This document shows, piece by piece, positions 7,000-14,079 of a stretch of 14,167 nucleotides of DNA. Numbering within the stretch: the stretch's first letter is position 1; every line of letters starts with the position of its first letter. The translations under genes and the position numbers were made by a program. Below the pieces are notes generated by a model. That model did not search any database and was not told where the DNA came from. It worked only from the letters and a program-made list of their open reading frames with translations. Source of the stretch: JAWVZU01 sp033722075 (GTDB taxonomy: Bacteria > Pseudomonadota > Gammaproteobacteria > Xanthomonadales > SZUA-38); NCBI GenBank assembly GCA_033722075.1, contig JAWVZU010000075.1, positions 1 to 14,167 of the forward strand. The letters are read 5' to 3'.

Positions 7000-8088
7000 A
7001 TGAAGGTGGAACGCTACCTAGATTTCCAGATTCGCCGCGAGAACTTTGCCGAGTCGCGGTGGGTAGAGGCAGATCCGCTCACCGAAGCGGACCTCGACGA
7101 CGGGCAGATCCTCGTCGCCGTCGAGCGCTTTGCCTTGACTGCCAACAACATCACCTATGCAGTGACCGGCGACAGCATCGGCTACTGGAATTTCTTTCCG
7201 GCCGACGACGGATGGGGTCGGATTCCGGTCTGGGGCTTCGGCACCGTGACCGGATCAAAGTCACAGGCTGTCGAAAGCGGTGAACGACTCTACGGATTCT
7301 TTCCCATGTCCAGCCAGATCGTCATGACGCCGGCCAAGAACGACCCGGCCGGATTCTTCGATGCGACGCCGGAACGCCAGGGCGTTGCTTCCGTCTACGA
7401 CTACTACCGTCGCTGCGACGCCGACTCCGACGCCCACGCCGATGATCTTCGCGCGCTGTTTCAGCCGCTCTTCATGACCGCTTTCCTGCTCGAGGACTGG
7501 CTTGCGGAACAGGAGAACTTCGGCGCGGAGCGGATCCTGATGACCAGCGCTTCTTCGAAGACGGCGCTGGGGACCGCCCATCTGCTGCAGGTTCATCGCG
7601 ACGGCGATACGCCGGAATTGATCGGCACGACCTCCGCCGGCAACCGAAAATTCGTGGAGTCCACCGGCTATTTCGACGTCACCGTTCGCTACAACCAGCT
7701 CGAGAGCCTTCCGACGGAAGGGCCCCTGCTGGTCATCGACTACGCCGGCAGCCGGGCCCTGAAGCAACGCATCCGGGACCACTTCGACGAGGTCGCCGGG
7801 GTCGTCATCGTCGGCGTAACCCATCACGGGGATACAGATCTCAAGCCCGGTGCGATCGACGGTGAGACATTCTTCTTCGCCCCGGACCAATCGCGCAAGC
7901 GGGTCGACGAATGGGGGCGCGAAGGATTCCAGGAACGCTATCTGGCCGCGGCACAACGCTTCTTCGACACCACCGGGAGTTGGCTGGAGCTTGTGCACGC
8001 CTCGGCACCGCGCGACCTCGAAGACGAGTTCCGCGACGTCCTGACCGGGGCGCGGGATCCTTCCACGGGATTGATCCTGCAGTTCTGA
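7000..8088 (+). CDS. DUF2855 family protein, alcohol-dehydrogenase-like fold
   Basis: A 362-residue protein that I recognise as DUF2855. It resembles a medium-chain dehydrogenase without zinc motifs: an N-terminal domain with LVAVERFALTANNITYAVTGDSIGYWNFFPA and WGRIPVWGFGTV, and a Rossmann-like half with RILMTSASSKTALGTAHLL (about 180-198), LIGTTSAGNRKFVESTGYFD and LLVIDYAGSRALKQRI. The serine-rich SASSKTA loop takes the place of the glycine-rich nucleotide loop. Function is not established for the family; an NAD(P)-linked oxidoreductase role is an inference from the fold. It starts 3 bp after the VOC stop, with GAAAGGC upstream, and its TGA overlaps the next ATG (TGATG). Confidence 0.88.
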   Translation: MKVERYLDFQIRRENFAESRWVEADPLTEADLDDGQILVAVERFALTANNITYAVTGDSIGYWNFFPADDGWGRIPVWGFGTVTGSKSQAVESGERLYGFFPMSSQIVMTPAKNDPAGFFDATPERQGVASVYDYYRRCDADSDAHADDLRALFQPLFMTAFLLEDWLAEQENFGAERILMTSASSKTALGTAHLLQVHRDGDTPELIGTTSAGNRKFVESTGYFDVTVRYNQLESLPTEGPLLVIDYAGSRALKQRIRDHFDEVAGVVIVGVTHHGDTDLKPGAIDGETFFFAPDQSRKRVDEWGREGFQERYLAAAQRFFDTTGSWLELVHASAPRDLEDEFRDVLTGARDPSTGLILQF

Positions 8089-8813
8089 TGGCCCAAAGCG
8101 TCCAGGTAACGCGCACCTGGAAGCGGGGAGCCGGCGAGCTGGTCCTGATCATCGTCGGGGTCCTGGTGGCCCTGTGGATCGAGGAGTGGCGGCAGGCGCG
8201 GATCGATGGGGCCACCGAGATCCAGTATCTGGAGCGACTCGTCGCGGATCTGGAGGAAGACATTCGCGACCTCGGGAACCAGATCAAGCACACCGAGTGG
8301 CGAGAGCGCAATGCACTGAATGCGCTGGCCTTCCTGGATGGCACCGGTCCCGGCGACAGGGCGACCCTCGAGGCCTTCAATATCGCCGGATTCATCGGCT
8401 TTTTCCGACATAACCGGGCCACCATGGATGACCTGCTCAGCACCGGCAGTCTCGCCCTGCTGTCCAACAAGGATCTCGTGCGCGACCTCAACAACTACTA
8501 CCGGTCAACGGATTTTCTCTACGAATTCGACGACGTGAAAAAGGTCTGGGTCTGGGAGGGATTCCGCGGCGACCTGGACGCCCACATCCCGAGCATCGTG
8601 ATGGCTGACCTGGGGCGGCGACTGGAGGGCGACGATGCGGACACATCGGAGATCGACTGGGAAGGCCTGCGCTCTGACCCGATCATCCGCAACGGCCTCG
8701 GCCGGATCCTCGGCATTGCGCGGGTGGAGCGTCGAAACCTGCGCCGCGCCCTTGATGCAGCCCGGGAACTGAAGGCCACCATCCAGACCGAGCACGCCGC
8801 CCTGTCGAGTTAG
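8088..8813 (+). CDS. Single-pass membrane protein, DUF6090-like
   Basis: A 241-residue protein starting MAQSVQVTRTWKRGAGELVLIIVG. One hydrophobic helix spans about 17-31, followed by EEWRQARIDGATEIQYLERLVADLEEDIRDL, a long charged helix. This layout of GE, a glycine-interrupted transmembrane helix, then W and a YLxxLxxDLxxD helix is what I know from DUF6090-type proteins; the assignment is from memory of the pattern. The soluble remainder is mainly helical, with a middle segment FFRHNRATMDDLLSTGSLALLSNKDL that looks conserved in style, and a C-terminal coiled region. No enzyme motif is visible. The ATG overlaps the DUF2855 stop (TGATG), so the frame open upstream of 8088 is a shadow. It is the last gene of the run and is convergent with the AHSA1 gene, with 22 bp between the stops and no clear terminator. 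Confidence 0.8.
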   Translation: MAQSVQVTRTWKRGAGELVLIIVGVLVALWIEEWRQARIDGATEIQYLERLVADLEEDIRDLGNQIKHTEWRERNALNALAFLDGTGPGDRATLEAFNIAGFIGFFRHNRATMDDLLSTGSLALLSNKDLVRDLNNYYRSTDFLYEFDDVKKVWVWEGFRGDLDAHIPSIVMADLGRRLEGDDADTSEIDWEGLRSDPIIRNGLGRILGIARVERRNLRRALDAARELKATIQTEHAALSS

Positions 8814-8835
8814 CCCAGAAGACGCCCAAGGGGGA

Positions 8836-9366
8836 TCAGGCCAGTCGACGCTCGTATTCCGCTTCCAGGCGCGTGTGGTTGCGCCAGAACCCATCCGGTT
8901 CCTGCCCGGCCAGCCGGTCGCCGAGGATATCCAGGTGCGCATGCCAACCGCCGAGCACGCTGAGCCGATCCGCCGGCGCGAGGCGGCGATGGGTCAGAAC
9001 GAGCAGAACGCGATCGCCCCGGGGGGTGAGCTCATAGGTCACCTCCGAGTCCTCTCCCGTCGATTCGGGCCAAGTATAGGCGAGCAGCCGGGGTGGCTCG
9101 CACGCCGTCACCCGGCCTTCCATGCGGAATTCGTCGCCGTAGCAAGCATGCTCGGCAGGCGGTGCATCGTCGTTCTCGGTCAGGTCGTTGTTCCGGAACA
9201 CATGAACTATCCGTCCCCCTACCCGCAGTTCCATCTCGCCCGAGGCCAGCCAGGTTCCACGTTTCTCCGAATCCGTCAGGTAGTCCCAGACCCGCTCGAT
9301 CGGGCCGGGCAGCAGGCGTTCGAAGCGCACCGTTCCAGGTTCGGGCATGACACCATAGTCATTCAT
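8836..9366 (-). CDS. SRPBCC family protein, AHSA1 type, partner of ArsR regulator
   Basis: A 176-residue AHSA1-like START-domain protein. Typical motifs are TVRFERLLPGPIERVWDYLTDSEKRGTWLASG at the N-terminus, GGRIVHVFRNND in the middle, LLAYTWPES and SEVTYELTPRGDRVLLVLTHRRL in the later strands, and a C-terminal helix GGWHAHLDILGDRLAG. In many bacteria this domain is encoded directly downstream of a small ArsR repressor, as here. The pair usually handles a small hydrophobic ligand or a stress signal, but the ligand is unknown. The start at 9366 has GGAGG and AAAGGA upstream and overlaps the end of arsR by 8 bases, which indicates coupling. The frame upstream of 9366 lies antisense-free inside arsR and is a shadow. 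Confidence 0.9.
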   Translation of the reverse strand: MNDYGVMPEPGTVRFERLLPGPIERVWDYLTDSEKRGTWLASGEMELRVGGRIVHVFRNNDLTENDDAPPAEHACYGDEFRMEGRVTACEPPRLLAYTWPESTGEDSEVTYELTPRGDRVLLVLTHRRLAPADRLSVLGGWHAHLDILGDRLAGQEPDGFWRNHTRLEAEYERRLA

Positions 9367-9688
9367 GATCCTTTCCTCCATTTTCGTCGGCGGCTTTGCG
9401 CAGTGCGTCCTCCAGCGCATCCAGCCGCTGCGGCCAGAATTCGGTGACCCGATCGACCCAGGCCTGGAGCTCGTCCCAACCGCTGCGCTCCAACCGATAG
9501 AGACGACGCTGCCCTTCCGGCCGTACCGCCACCAGCCCCGCCTCGCGCAAAACCTTGAGGTGCTGGGAGATTGCCGGGGCACTCATGTCGAAACAGGCGG
9601 TGATATGGCCCGCCGCGATTTCCCCCGCACCCAGCATTTCGACGATGCGCCGCCGGGTCGGGTCTGCCAGGGCCGAAAAGGTATCCAT
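9359..9688 (-). CDS. ArsR-family winged-helix transcriptional regulator
   Basis: A 109-residue repressor with the winged-helix domain at about 1-85: MDTFSALADPTRRRIVEML at the start, the recognition helix SAPAISQHLKVLREAGLV (36-53), and the wing VRPEGQRRLYRL. It has a single cysteine (C32) and lacks the ELCVCDL metal site of ArsR/SmtB metal sensors, so it is probably not a metal sensor but of the SdpR-like kind that pairs with SRPBCC proteins. The start is the ATG at 9688. No convincing Shine-Dalgarno precedes it, and the likely promoter places the transcription start at or next to the ATG, so the mRNA may be leaderless. It likely represses itself and its partner through the palindrome at 9693-9738. 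Confidence 0.93.
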   Translation of the reverse strand: MDTFSALADPTRRRIVEMLGAGEIAAGHITACFDMSAPAISQHLKVLREAGLVAVRPEGQRRLYRLERSGWDELQAWVDRVTEFWPQRLDALEDALRKAADENGGKDHE

Positions 9689-9692
9689 GCGC

Positions 9693-9738
9693 TAGATATT
9701 TCCATATTCACTTAATTAAGTCAATATTTAAATAGCTA
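9693..9738. promoter_or_regulatory. 46-bp AT-rich near-palindrome, candidate ArsR operator
   Basis: Centred at 9715/9716. The inner 12 bp ACTTAATTAAGT (9710-9721) is a perfect palindrome. Symmetry continues with ATATT/AATAT (9704-9708 and 9723-9727) around one C/C mismatch, and then out to 9693/9738. In all, 19 of 23 base pairs are symmetric; mismatches are at 9709/9722, 9703/9728, 9702/9729 and 9696/9735. It stands out as AT-rich in a GC-rich window. It lies directly upstream of arsR and in the divergent gap shared with the gene at 9773. Confidence 0.7.
9696..9724 (-). promoter_or_regulatory. Likely arsR promoter inside the palindrome
   Basis: Reading leftward, TTGACT (9724-9719, 5/6 to the -35 consensus) is followed by a 17-bp spacer and AAATAT (9701-9696), preceded by TGG, which gives an extended -10 (TGn). 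Six to seven bases downstream is 9689/9688, the first base of the arsR ATG. The operator would cover both boxes, so binding would block RNA polymerase. Confidence 0.5.
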
Positions 9739-9772
9739 CGACGCCGATTCAAACGCGATAAGATAAAGAACC

Positions 9773-10219
9773 GTGGCAAGAAGCCAGTTCATGCGCGAAC
9801 ACGGCATCTATTCAGTCGAGCGAAGTGGCCAGGTCCTGCTGATCCGCTGCGAGGGTGCGTGGAACCGGGAGGCTGCAAACCGCTATGCCGAGGAGGTCCT
9901 GCAGATTGCCCGAACCATGGGACCGGAACCCTGGGGCAGCCTCGCCGACCTTCGGGAATGGCAGTTCGGAACGCCCGACTCGACCCGCCCGGTGGTCGAA
10001 CTTTTCCGGGAGATGACCCGCCTGGGTCGGACCCACGCCGCTGCGGTCATTGGAGAAAGGGAATTCACCACGCTGGTGACCGAATCGATCCGCAGCCATG
10101 TCGAAGCCCCCGACACGCCGGAAGTCGCCTATTTCAAGACGCCTGAGGCGGCTCGGGCCTGGCTGGAGGACGCCGGCTACGCGTTCAAGGCGTCTGACGA
10201 CGGGCTTACCCCTGGCTGA
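9773..10219 (+). CDS. STAS/SpoIIAA-like small protein
   Basis: A 148-residue cytoplasmic protein. Alternating strands and helices, YSVERSGQVLLIRCEGAWNREAANRYAEEVLQIAR, then WGSLADLREWQF, then THAAAVIGEREFTTLVTESIR, and a final YFKTPEAARAWLEDAGY, resemble the SpoIIAA-like/STAS group in which a beta-alpha sandwich binds a partner or ligand. The identification is from overall pattern, not a catalytic motif, and the function is unknown. The start could be GTG 9773 or ATG 9791; neither has a strong Shine-Dalgarno (AAAGAA and AAGAAG respectively). It is divergent from arsR across the 46-bp palindrome, so it may share that regulation. It is convergent with the DUF2782 gene; the 50-bp gap between them holds only a weak CCCAA-A-TTGGG repeat. 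Confidence 0.75.
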   Translation: MARSQFMREHGIYSVERSGQVLLIRCEGAWNREAANRYAEEVLQIARTMGPEPWGSLADLREWQFGTPDSTRPVVELFREMTRLGRTHAAAVIGEREFTTLVTESIRSHVEAPDTPEVAYFKTPEAARAWLEDAGYAFKASDDGLTPG

Positions 10220-10269
10220 CCAAGCCTTCGGGGAAAACTCCTACGGGCTCCCAAATTGGGGGCGGACGC

Positions 10270-10617
10270 CTACTTCCACTCCGCCACTTTCCAGTGCACC
10301 GCCTCGATCGGGGACTTTGGATCCATGTCCGATTCGAACTGACCGTCCCCGTCCAGGTCGATCAGGTAATAAGGCGGCGCATTCTTTGGCGTGATCTTGA
10401 CCATGTAGAGTGCGCCGTTCTGGCGATACTCCTCGATGATCTGCCCCTCGTCGTCGGTGCGAATGGTCACCGTGGGCGTGATCTGCTCGCCGGTGGTCAC
10501 CTTCGGCGGAAGCGGCGGCGGTTCCGGAGCGTCTTCCGCCGGCGGCGCCTCGGTCTGGGCACCCAGCCCCGCGTGAACCCCGAGAAGCGCGGCAAGCCAG
10601 AATATGCGGGACTTCAT
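10270..10617 (-). CDS. DUF2782 domain protein, exported
   Basis: A 115-residue protein starting with a clear signal peptide (MKSRIFWLAALLGVHAGLGAQ), then a proline- and acid-rich linker (about 22-38) and a compact DUF2782 domain: EQITPTVTIRTDDEGQIIEEYRQNGALYMVKITPKNAPPYYLIDLDGDGQFE. A strong AGGAGG precedes the ATG. The DDEG and DLDGDGQFE stretches look like acidic loops; the second resembles a calcium-binding loop, but binding is not shown. DUF2782 genes are often found beside polA in gammaproteobacteria, and this one is divergent from polA with 77 bp between starts. The function of the family is unknown; the mature protein is predicted to be periplasmic. Confidence 0.88.
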   Translation of the reverse strand: MKSRIFWLAALLGVHAGLGAQTEAPPAEDAPEPPPLPPKVTTGEQITPTVTIRTDDEGQIIEEYRQNGALYMVKITPKNAPPYYLIDLDGDGQFESDMDPKSPIEAVHWKVAEWK

Positions 10618-10638
10618 AGTTACCTCCTACTTGCCTGG

Positions 10639-10647
10639 ATTTTATCA
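10639..10647 (-). promoter_or_regulatory. Extended -10 of the DUF2782 gene
   Basis: Reading leftward, TGATAAAAT is an extended -10 (TGn plus TAAAAT, 5/6 to consensus). Initiation near 10632 would give a leader of about 15 bases carrying the AGGAGG site. No good -35 is visible. Confidence 0.45.
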
Positions 10648-10657
10648 GACCGACCGG

Positions 10658-10663
10658 TATATT
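10658..10663 (+). promoter_or_regulatory. polA: Candidate -10 box of polA
   Basis: TATATT (5/6 to consensus). TTGCCT at 10631-10636 is 21 bp upstream, too far for an ideal -35. Initiation near 10670 would leave ATG 10695 as the first good start and argues against TTG 10662 and ATG 10665. Confidence 0.4.
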
Positions 10664-10694
10664 GATGCGCCCCTCATCACATTCCGAGCCGCTG

Positions 10695-13376
10695 ATGTCC
10701 GACGATAAGCTCTACCTGGTGGATGGATCGTCATATCTGTTCCGGGCCTACCATGCCCTGCCGCCCCTTTCCACCTCGCGAGGCGAGCCCACCGGCGCAC
10801 TCTATGGGGTCGCCAACATGCTCCGCAAGCTGCTCAAGGAGGAGGATCCGGCCCTGCTGGCGGTGATCTTCGACGCCCCCGGAAAGACCTTCCGGCACGC
10901 CATGTTCGAATCCTACAAGGCCAATCGGCCGCCCATGCCGGAAGACCTGCGTGCCCAGCGGGAACCGCTGCTGGAACTGATCGAGGCCATGGGCATCCCG
11001 ATTCTCCAGGTACCCGACGTGGAGGCGGACGACGTGATCGCCACGTTGGCCCGGCAGGCCAGCCGATCGGGCATGCAGACGGTGGTATCCACTTCCGACA
11101 AGGACCTGGCCCAGCTCGTGGACGAGCGAACCGAACTGGTCAACACCATGAGCGATACGCGCATGGACGAAGAAGGCGTCAGAAAGAAGTTCGGCGTCGG
11201 ACCGGACCGGATCATCGACTACCTGGCCCTGATCGGCGATACGTCGGACAACATCCCGGGGGTGAACAAGGTCGGGCCGAAGACCGCTGCAAAGTGGCTG
11301 GACGAGTACGGCGACCTCGATACGATCATGGCGCGGGCCGACGAATTCGGGGGCAAGATCGGCGAGTACCTGCGGGAAACCCTGGATGATCTGCCCCTCT
11401 ACCGCGACCTGGTGACGGTCAAGGATGATGTCGAACTGGACCGGCGACCGGATGAGCTCGCCCGCCGCGAGCCGGATTTCGACAAGCTACGGGAACTGTA
11501 CGAACGCTGGGAGTTCGGCGCCTGGCTGACCGAGCTCGAAGAAGAGGCGCCGGCCGGCAAGGTGGTCAAGACCGAGTGGGAACTGATCGTCGATGAAAGC
11601 GCCCTGGGCAAATGGATCAAGCGCCTCGAGGAGGCGGAGACGATCGCGCTGGACACGGAGACCGATTCGCTGGATCCCGTCCAGGCCCGCCTGGTCGGCC
11701 TTTCCTTTGGGGTCAAGGCCGGGGAGGCTGCCTACGTTCCGGTCGACCACGACTATCCCGGCGCGCCCTCCCAGCTCGAGCGCGATCAAGTGCTGGACAA
11801 ACTCAAACCGGTTCTGAGCGACCCGGCCAAGAAGATCGTCGGGCAGCATTTCAAATACGATCTCATCGTCTTCAAGCGCTACGGACTGGAGATTCCGGGC
11901 TATGCGTTCGACACGATGCTGGAGAGCTACACCCTCAACTCCACTGCATCGCGCCATGACATGGACTCGCTCGCCGAACTGTATCTCCACCGCCGCACGA
12001 TCCACTACGAAGACGTGGCCGGCAAGGGCGCCAAGCAGATTCCCTTCCCGCAGGTGGACCTGGAGACCGCAGCCGAATATGCGGCCGAGGACGCCGACGT
12101 GACTCTTCAGTTGCACGAAACCCTGTGGCCACGCCTGCAGCGACAGGACGGACCACGCAGCGTATTCGAGGCGATCGAGATGCCGCTCGTACCGATCCTC
12201 GCACGCATGGAGCATCGGGGCGTACTGGTGGATCGCGATCGCTTGCGCGGCCTCAGCACCGAGTTCGCCAAGCGCATGGCCGAAGTGGAGAAACGGGCCC
12301 ACGAGGAAGCGGGCCAACCGTTCAATATCGGATCGACCCGCCAACTGGGCGAGATCCTGTTCGAGAAGATGGAACTGCCGGTCATCCGCAAGACCCCCAA
12401 GGGCAAGCCTTCAACCGCGGAAGACGTGCTGACCGAACTGGCCCGGGACTACCCGCTGCCCAAGCTCATCATGGAGTACCGCGAACTGTCCAAGCTCAAG
12501 TCCACCTACACGGACAAGCTGCCCCAGCAGATCAACCCCGAGACCGGACGCATTCATACCTCCTACCACCAGGCCGTGGCGGCAACCGGTCGCCTCTCGT
12601 CCACCGATCCCAACCTGCAGAACATCCCGATCCGGACCGAGGAGGGTCGGCGGATCCGGCGCGCTTTCGTGGCCAGGCCGGGTTACCGCATCCTCGCCGC
12701 CGATTATTCGCAGATCGAACTGCGCATCATGGCTCACCTGTCCGGCGACGACGGCCTGCTGGAGGCCTTTCGGGAAGGTCGCGATATCCATGCGGCCACG
12801 GCGGCCGAGGTGTTCGGCGGCGAACCGGATAACGTGGCGCCCGAGAAGCGGAGGGCGGCCAAGGCGATAAACTTCGGGCTCATCTACGGCATGTCCGCCT
12901 TCGGCCTGGCCCGTCAGCTCGATGTGCCGCGCAAGGAGGCCCAGGAATACATCGACCTCTATTTCGGACGCTATCCGGGGGTGAAGGATTTCATGGAAGA
13001 AACCCGCGAGCGCGCTCGCGACCGAGGCTACGTGGAAACCGTGTTCGGCCGCCGCCTCTATCTTCCGGAAATCCGCGCGCGCAACTTCCAGCGCCGGCAG
13101 GCCTCCGAACGGGCCGCCATCAATGCGCCCATGCAAGGCACCGCCGCCGACATCATCAAGCGGGCCATGATCCGTCTCGACGAATGGCTGCGACCGCTGG
13201 GGGACGAAGCCTGGATGACCATGCAGGTTCACGACGAGCTGGTCTTCGAGATCCGCGAGGACTGCGTGGACGAATTCGGCGAGCAGATCCGGGCCATGAT
13301 GGCCGATGCCGCGGACCTGACCGTCCCGCTACTCGTGGAAGTCGGGGTCGGGGAGAACTGGGACGAGGCGCATTGA
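10695..13376 (+). CDS. polA: DNA polymerase I
   Basis: An 893-residue complete Pol I, acting in Okazaki fragment maturation and repair. The N-terminal 5'-nuclease domain starts LYLVDGSSYLFRAYHALPP, with VEADDVIATLA, STSDKDLAQLV and GDTSDNIPGVNKVGPKTA (helix-hairpin-helix). The proofreading domain is intact: D320 and E322 (DTETD), D389 (FKYDL), Y462 and D466 (YAAED). Each is exactly 35 less than the E. coli number. The polymerase domain has motif A DYSQIELR (D670), motif B RRAAKAINFGLIYGMSAFGLA, and motif C VHDELVFE (D847). ATG 10695 is chosen because MSDDKLYLVDGSS has the usual short lead-in; its Shine-Dalgarno is weak, and ATG 10665 would add ten residues. It is divergent from the DUF2782 gene and convergent with the 68-residue gene. 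Confidence 0.98.
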   Translation: MSDDKLYLVDGSSYLFRAYHALPPLSTSRGEPTGALYGVANMLRKLLKEEDPALLAVIFDAPGKTFRHAMFESYKANRPPMPEDLRAQREPLLELIEAMGIPILQVPDVEADDVIATLARQASRSGMQTVVSTSDKDLAQLVDERTELVNTMSDTRMDEEGVRKKFGVGPDRIIDYLALIGDTSDNIPGVNKVGPKTAAKWLDEYGDLDTIMARADEFGGKIGEYLRETLDDLPLYRDLVTVKDDVELDRRPDELARREPDFDKLRELYERWEFGAWLTELEEEAPAGKVVKTEWELIVDESALGKWIKRLEEAETIALDTETDSLDPVQARLVGLSFGVKAGEAAYVPVDHDYPGAPSQLERDQVLDKLKPVLSDPAKKIVGQHFKYDLIVFKRYGLEIPGYAFDTMLESYTLNSTASRHDMDSLAELYLHRRTIHYEDVAGKGAKQIPFPQVDLETAAEYAAEDADVTLQLHETLWPRLQRQDGPRSVFEAIEMPLVPILARMEHRGVLVDRDRLRGLSTEFAKRMAEVEKRAHEEAGQPFNIGSTRQLGEILFEKMELPVIRKTPKGKPSTAEDVLTELARDYPLPKLIMEYRELSKLKSTYTDKLPQQINPETGRIHTSYHQAVAATGRLSSTDPNLQNIPIRTEEGRRIRRAFVARPGYRILAADYSQIELRIMAHLSGDDGLLEAFREGRDIHAATAAEVFGGEPDNVAPEKRRAAKAINFGLIYGMSAFGLARQLDVPRKEAQEYIDLYFGRYPGVKDFMEETRERARDRGYVETVFGRRLYLPEIRARNFQRRQASERAAINAPMQGTAADIIKRAMIRLDEWLRPLGDEAWMTMQVHDELVFEIREDCVDEFGEQIRAMMADAADLTVPLLVEVGVGENWDEAH

Positions 13377-13402
13377 GCGCTGCCGCGCCTGGTGGCGGCG
13401 GA

Positions 13403-13609
13403 TCAGATCTCCTTGAGCGCCTTGACCAGCATCTCCCGTTCCAGGGTAGCCTGCGCGCGGTCCGGAAAGCGCAGCTTTAGCAGCGTATCCCCCATCAGCC
13501 GAACGTTGAACTGGGCGCCCTGCTCATCGCTCGCCTCGAAGACCCTCGTGATGTGAACGATCTTGTCCAGCACCAGGACGAAGCCCTGGATCTCGTGAAC
13601 CGCGGCCAT
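13403..13609 (-). CDS. Small protein of unknown function (68 aa)
   Basis: Not recognised. The 68 residues read like a small beta-rich domain (EIQGFVLVLDKIVHITRVFEAS, then AQFNVRLMGDTLLKLRFPD) with a C-terminal helix (AQATLEREMLVKALKEI). There are no cysteines, signal peptide or membrane segments. The ATG lies three bases after the stop of the DUF4389 gene on the same strand, which is the main reason to believe it is real and translated by coupling; the Shine-Dalgarno is weak. It is convergent with polA over a 26-bp gap with a short GCCGC/GCGGC hairpin and no T-tract. Confidence 0.65.
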   Translation of the reverse strand: MAAVHEIQGFVLVLDKIVHITRVFEASDEQGAQFNVRLMGDTLLKLRFPDRAQATLEREMLVKALKEI

Positions 13610-13612
13610 GGA

Positions 13613-14056
13613 TCAGCTGCTCGAGGTCTTCTTCGAGCCCGTCCCGGTCTTCTTTTTGGCCGTCTTGCGCTTGGACTTCTTCTTGCTGGTCTTCTTCGCC
13701 GTCTTCCGGGTGGTCTTCTTCGCGGGCTCGGCAGCCGGCGCGGGTTCTTCGGATTTCTCTTCCGGAGCCCCGTCGGCTTCTTCCCCGTCCGGCCACTCGC
13801 CGAAGGGAAACGGCCGCACCTCCGAGTTGAGGGTCGCGAAACGGATGATCTGCATCAGATAATCGCCGGTCTGCGCGCCAAACTCGCTGAGGTTGTCGTT
13901 GCGCCGGCCGGTCACCAGCAGGACCACAAGGTTGAGCAGCACCACCAGCCCCAGTACCCAGACCGCCACGTAAAAGATCAGTCCGAACACCACGATCAAT
14001 ACGGCCCGGAGCCAGTTGTCGGGGTTTCCGAGGTTGTCCTTGATTTCGTCAGTCAT
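13613..14056 (-). CDS. DUF4389 membrane protein with acidic and lysine-rich tail
   Basis: A 147-residue protein. Residues 1-89 form a DUF4389 domain: NWLRAVLIVVFGLIFYVAVWVLGLVVLLNLVVLLVTG gives one long or two short transmembrane helices (16-49), followed by NLSEFGAQTGDYLMQIIRFATLNSE and the diagnostic RPFPFGEWP (81-89). Residues 90-111 are an acidic, Ala/Pro-rich linker (GEEADGAPEEKSEEPAPAAEP). Residues 112-147 are a lysine-, threonine- and serine-rich tail with repeated KKT/KKS units, like bacterial histone-H1-like or AlgP-like tails. Such tails bind DNA or other polyanions, but on a membrane protein the role is not known. GGGAG precedes the ATG. Function of DUF4389 is unknown. Confidence 0.88.
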   Translation of the reverse strand: MTDEIKDNLGNPDNWLRAVLIVVFGLIFYVAVWVLGLVVLLNLVVLLVTGRRNDNLSEFGAQTGDYLMQIIRFATLNSEVRPFPFGEWPDGEEADGAPEEKSEEPAPAAEPAKKTTRKTAKKTSKKKSKRKTAKKKTGTGSKKTSSS

Positions 14057-14079
14057 CTGCTTCTCCCTAGATTTCCAGC

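Noticed and set aside
7261..7998. 245-codon minus-strand frame
   Set aside because: Antisense to DUF2855; contains a repetitive VGVGVGV run that mirrors GAC/GCC codons of the real gene.
8814..8835. Terminator between the convergent DUF6090-like and AHSA1 genes
   Set aside because: No stem-loop or T-run is visible in the 22 bp.
10220..10269. CCCAA-A-TTGGG repeat as a terminator between convergent genes
   Set aside because: The stem is only five pairs with a one-base loop and no T-tract.
11487..12344. Two long minus-strand frames (11487-12344 and 12411-13232)
   Set aside because: Both are antisense to conserved exonuclease and polymerase domains of polA.
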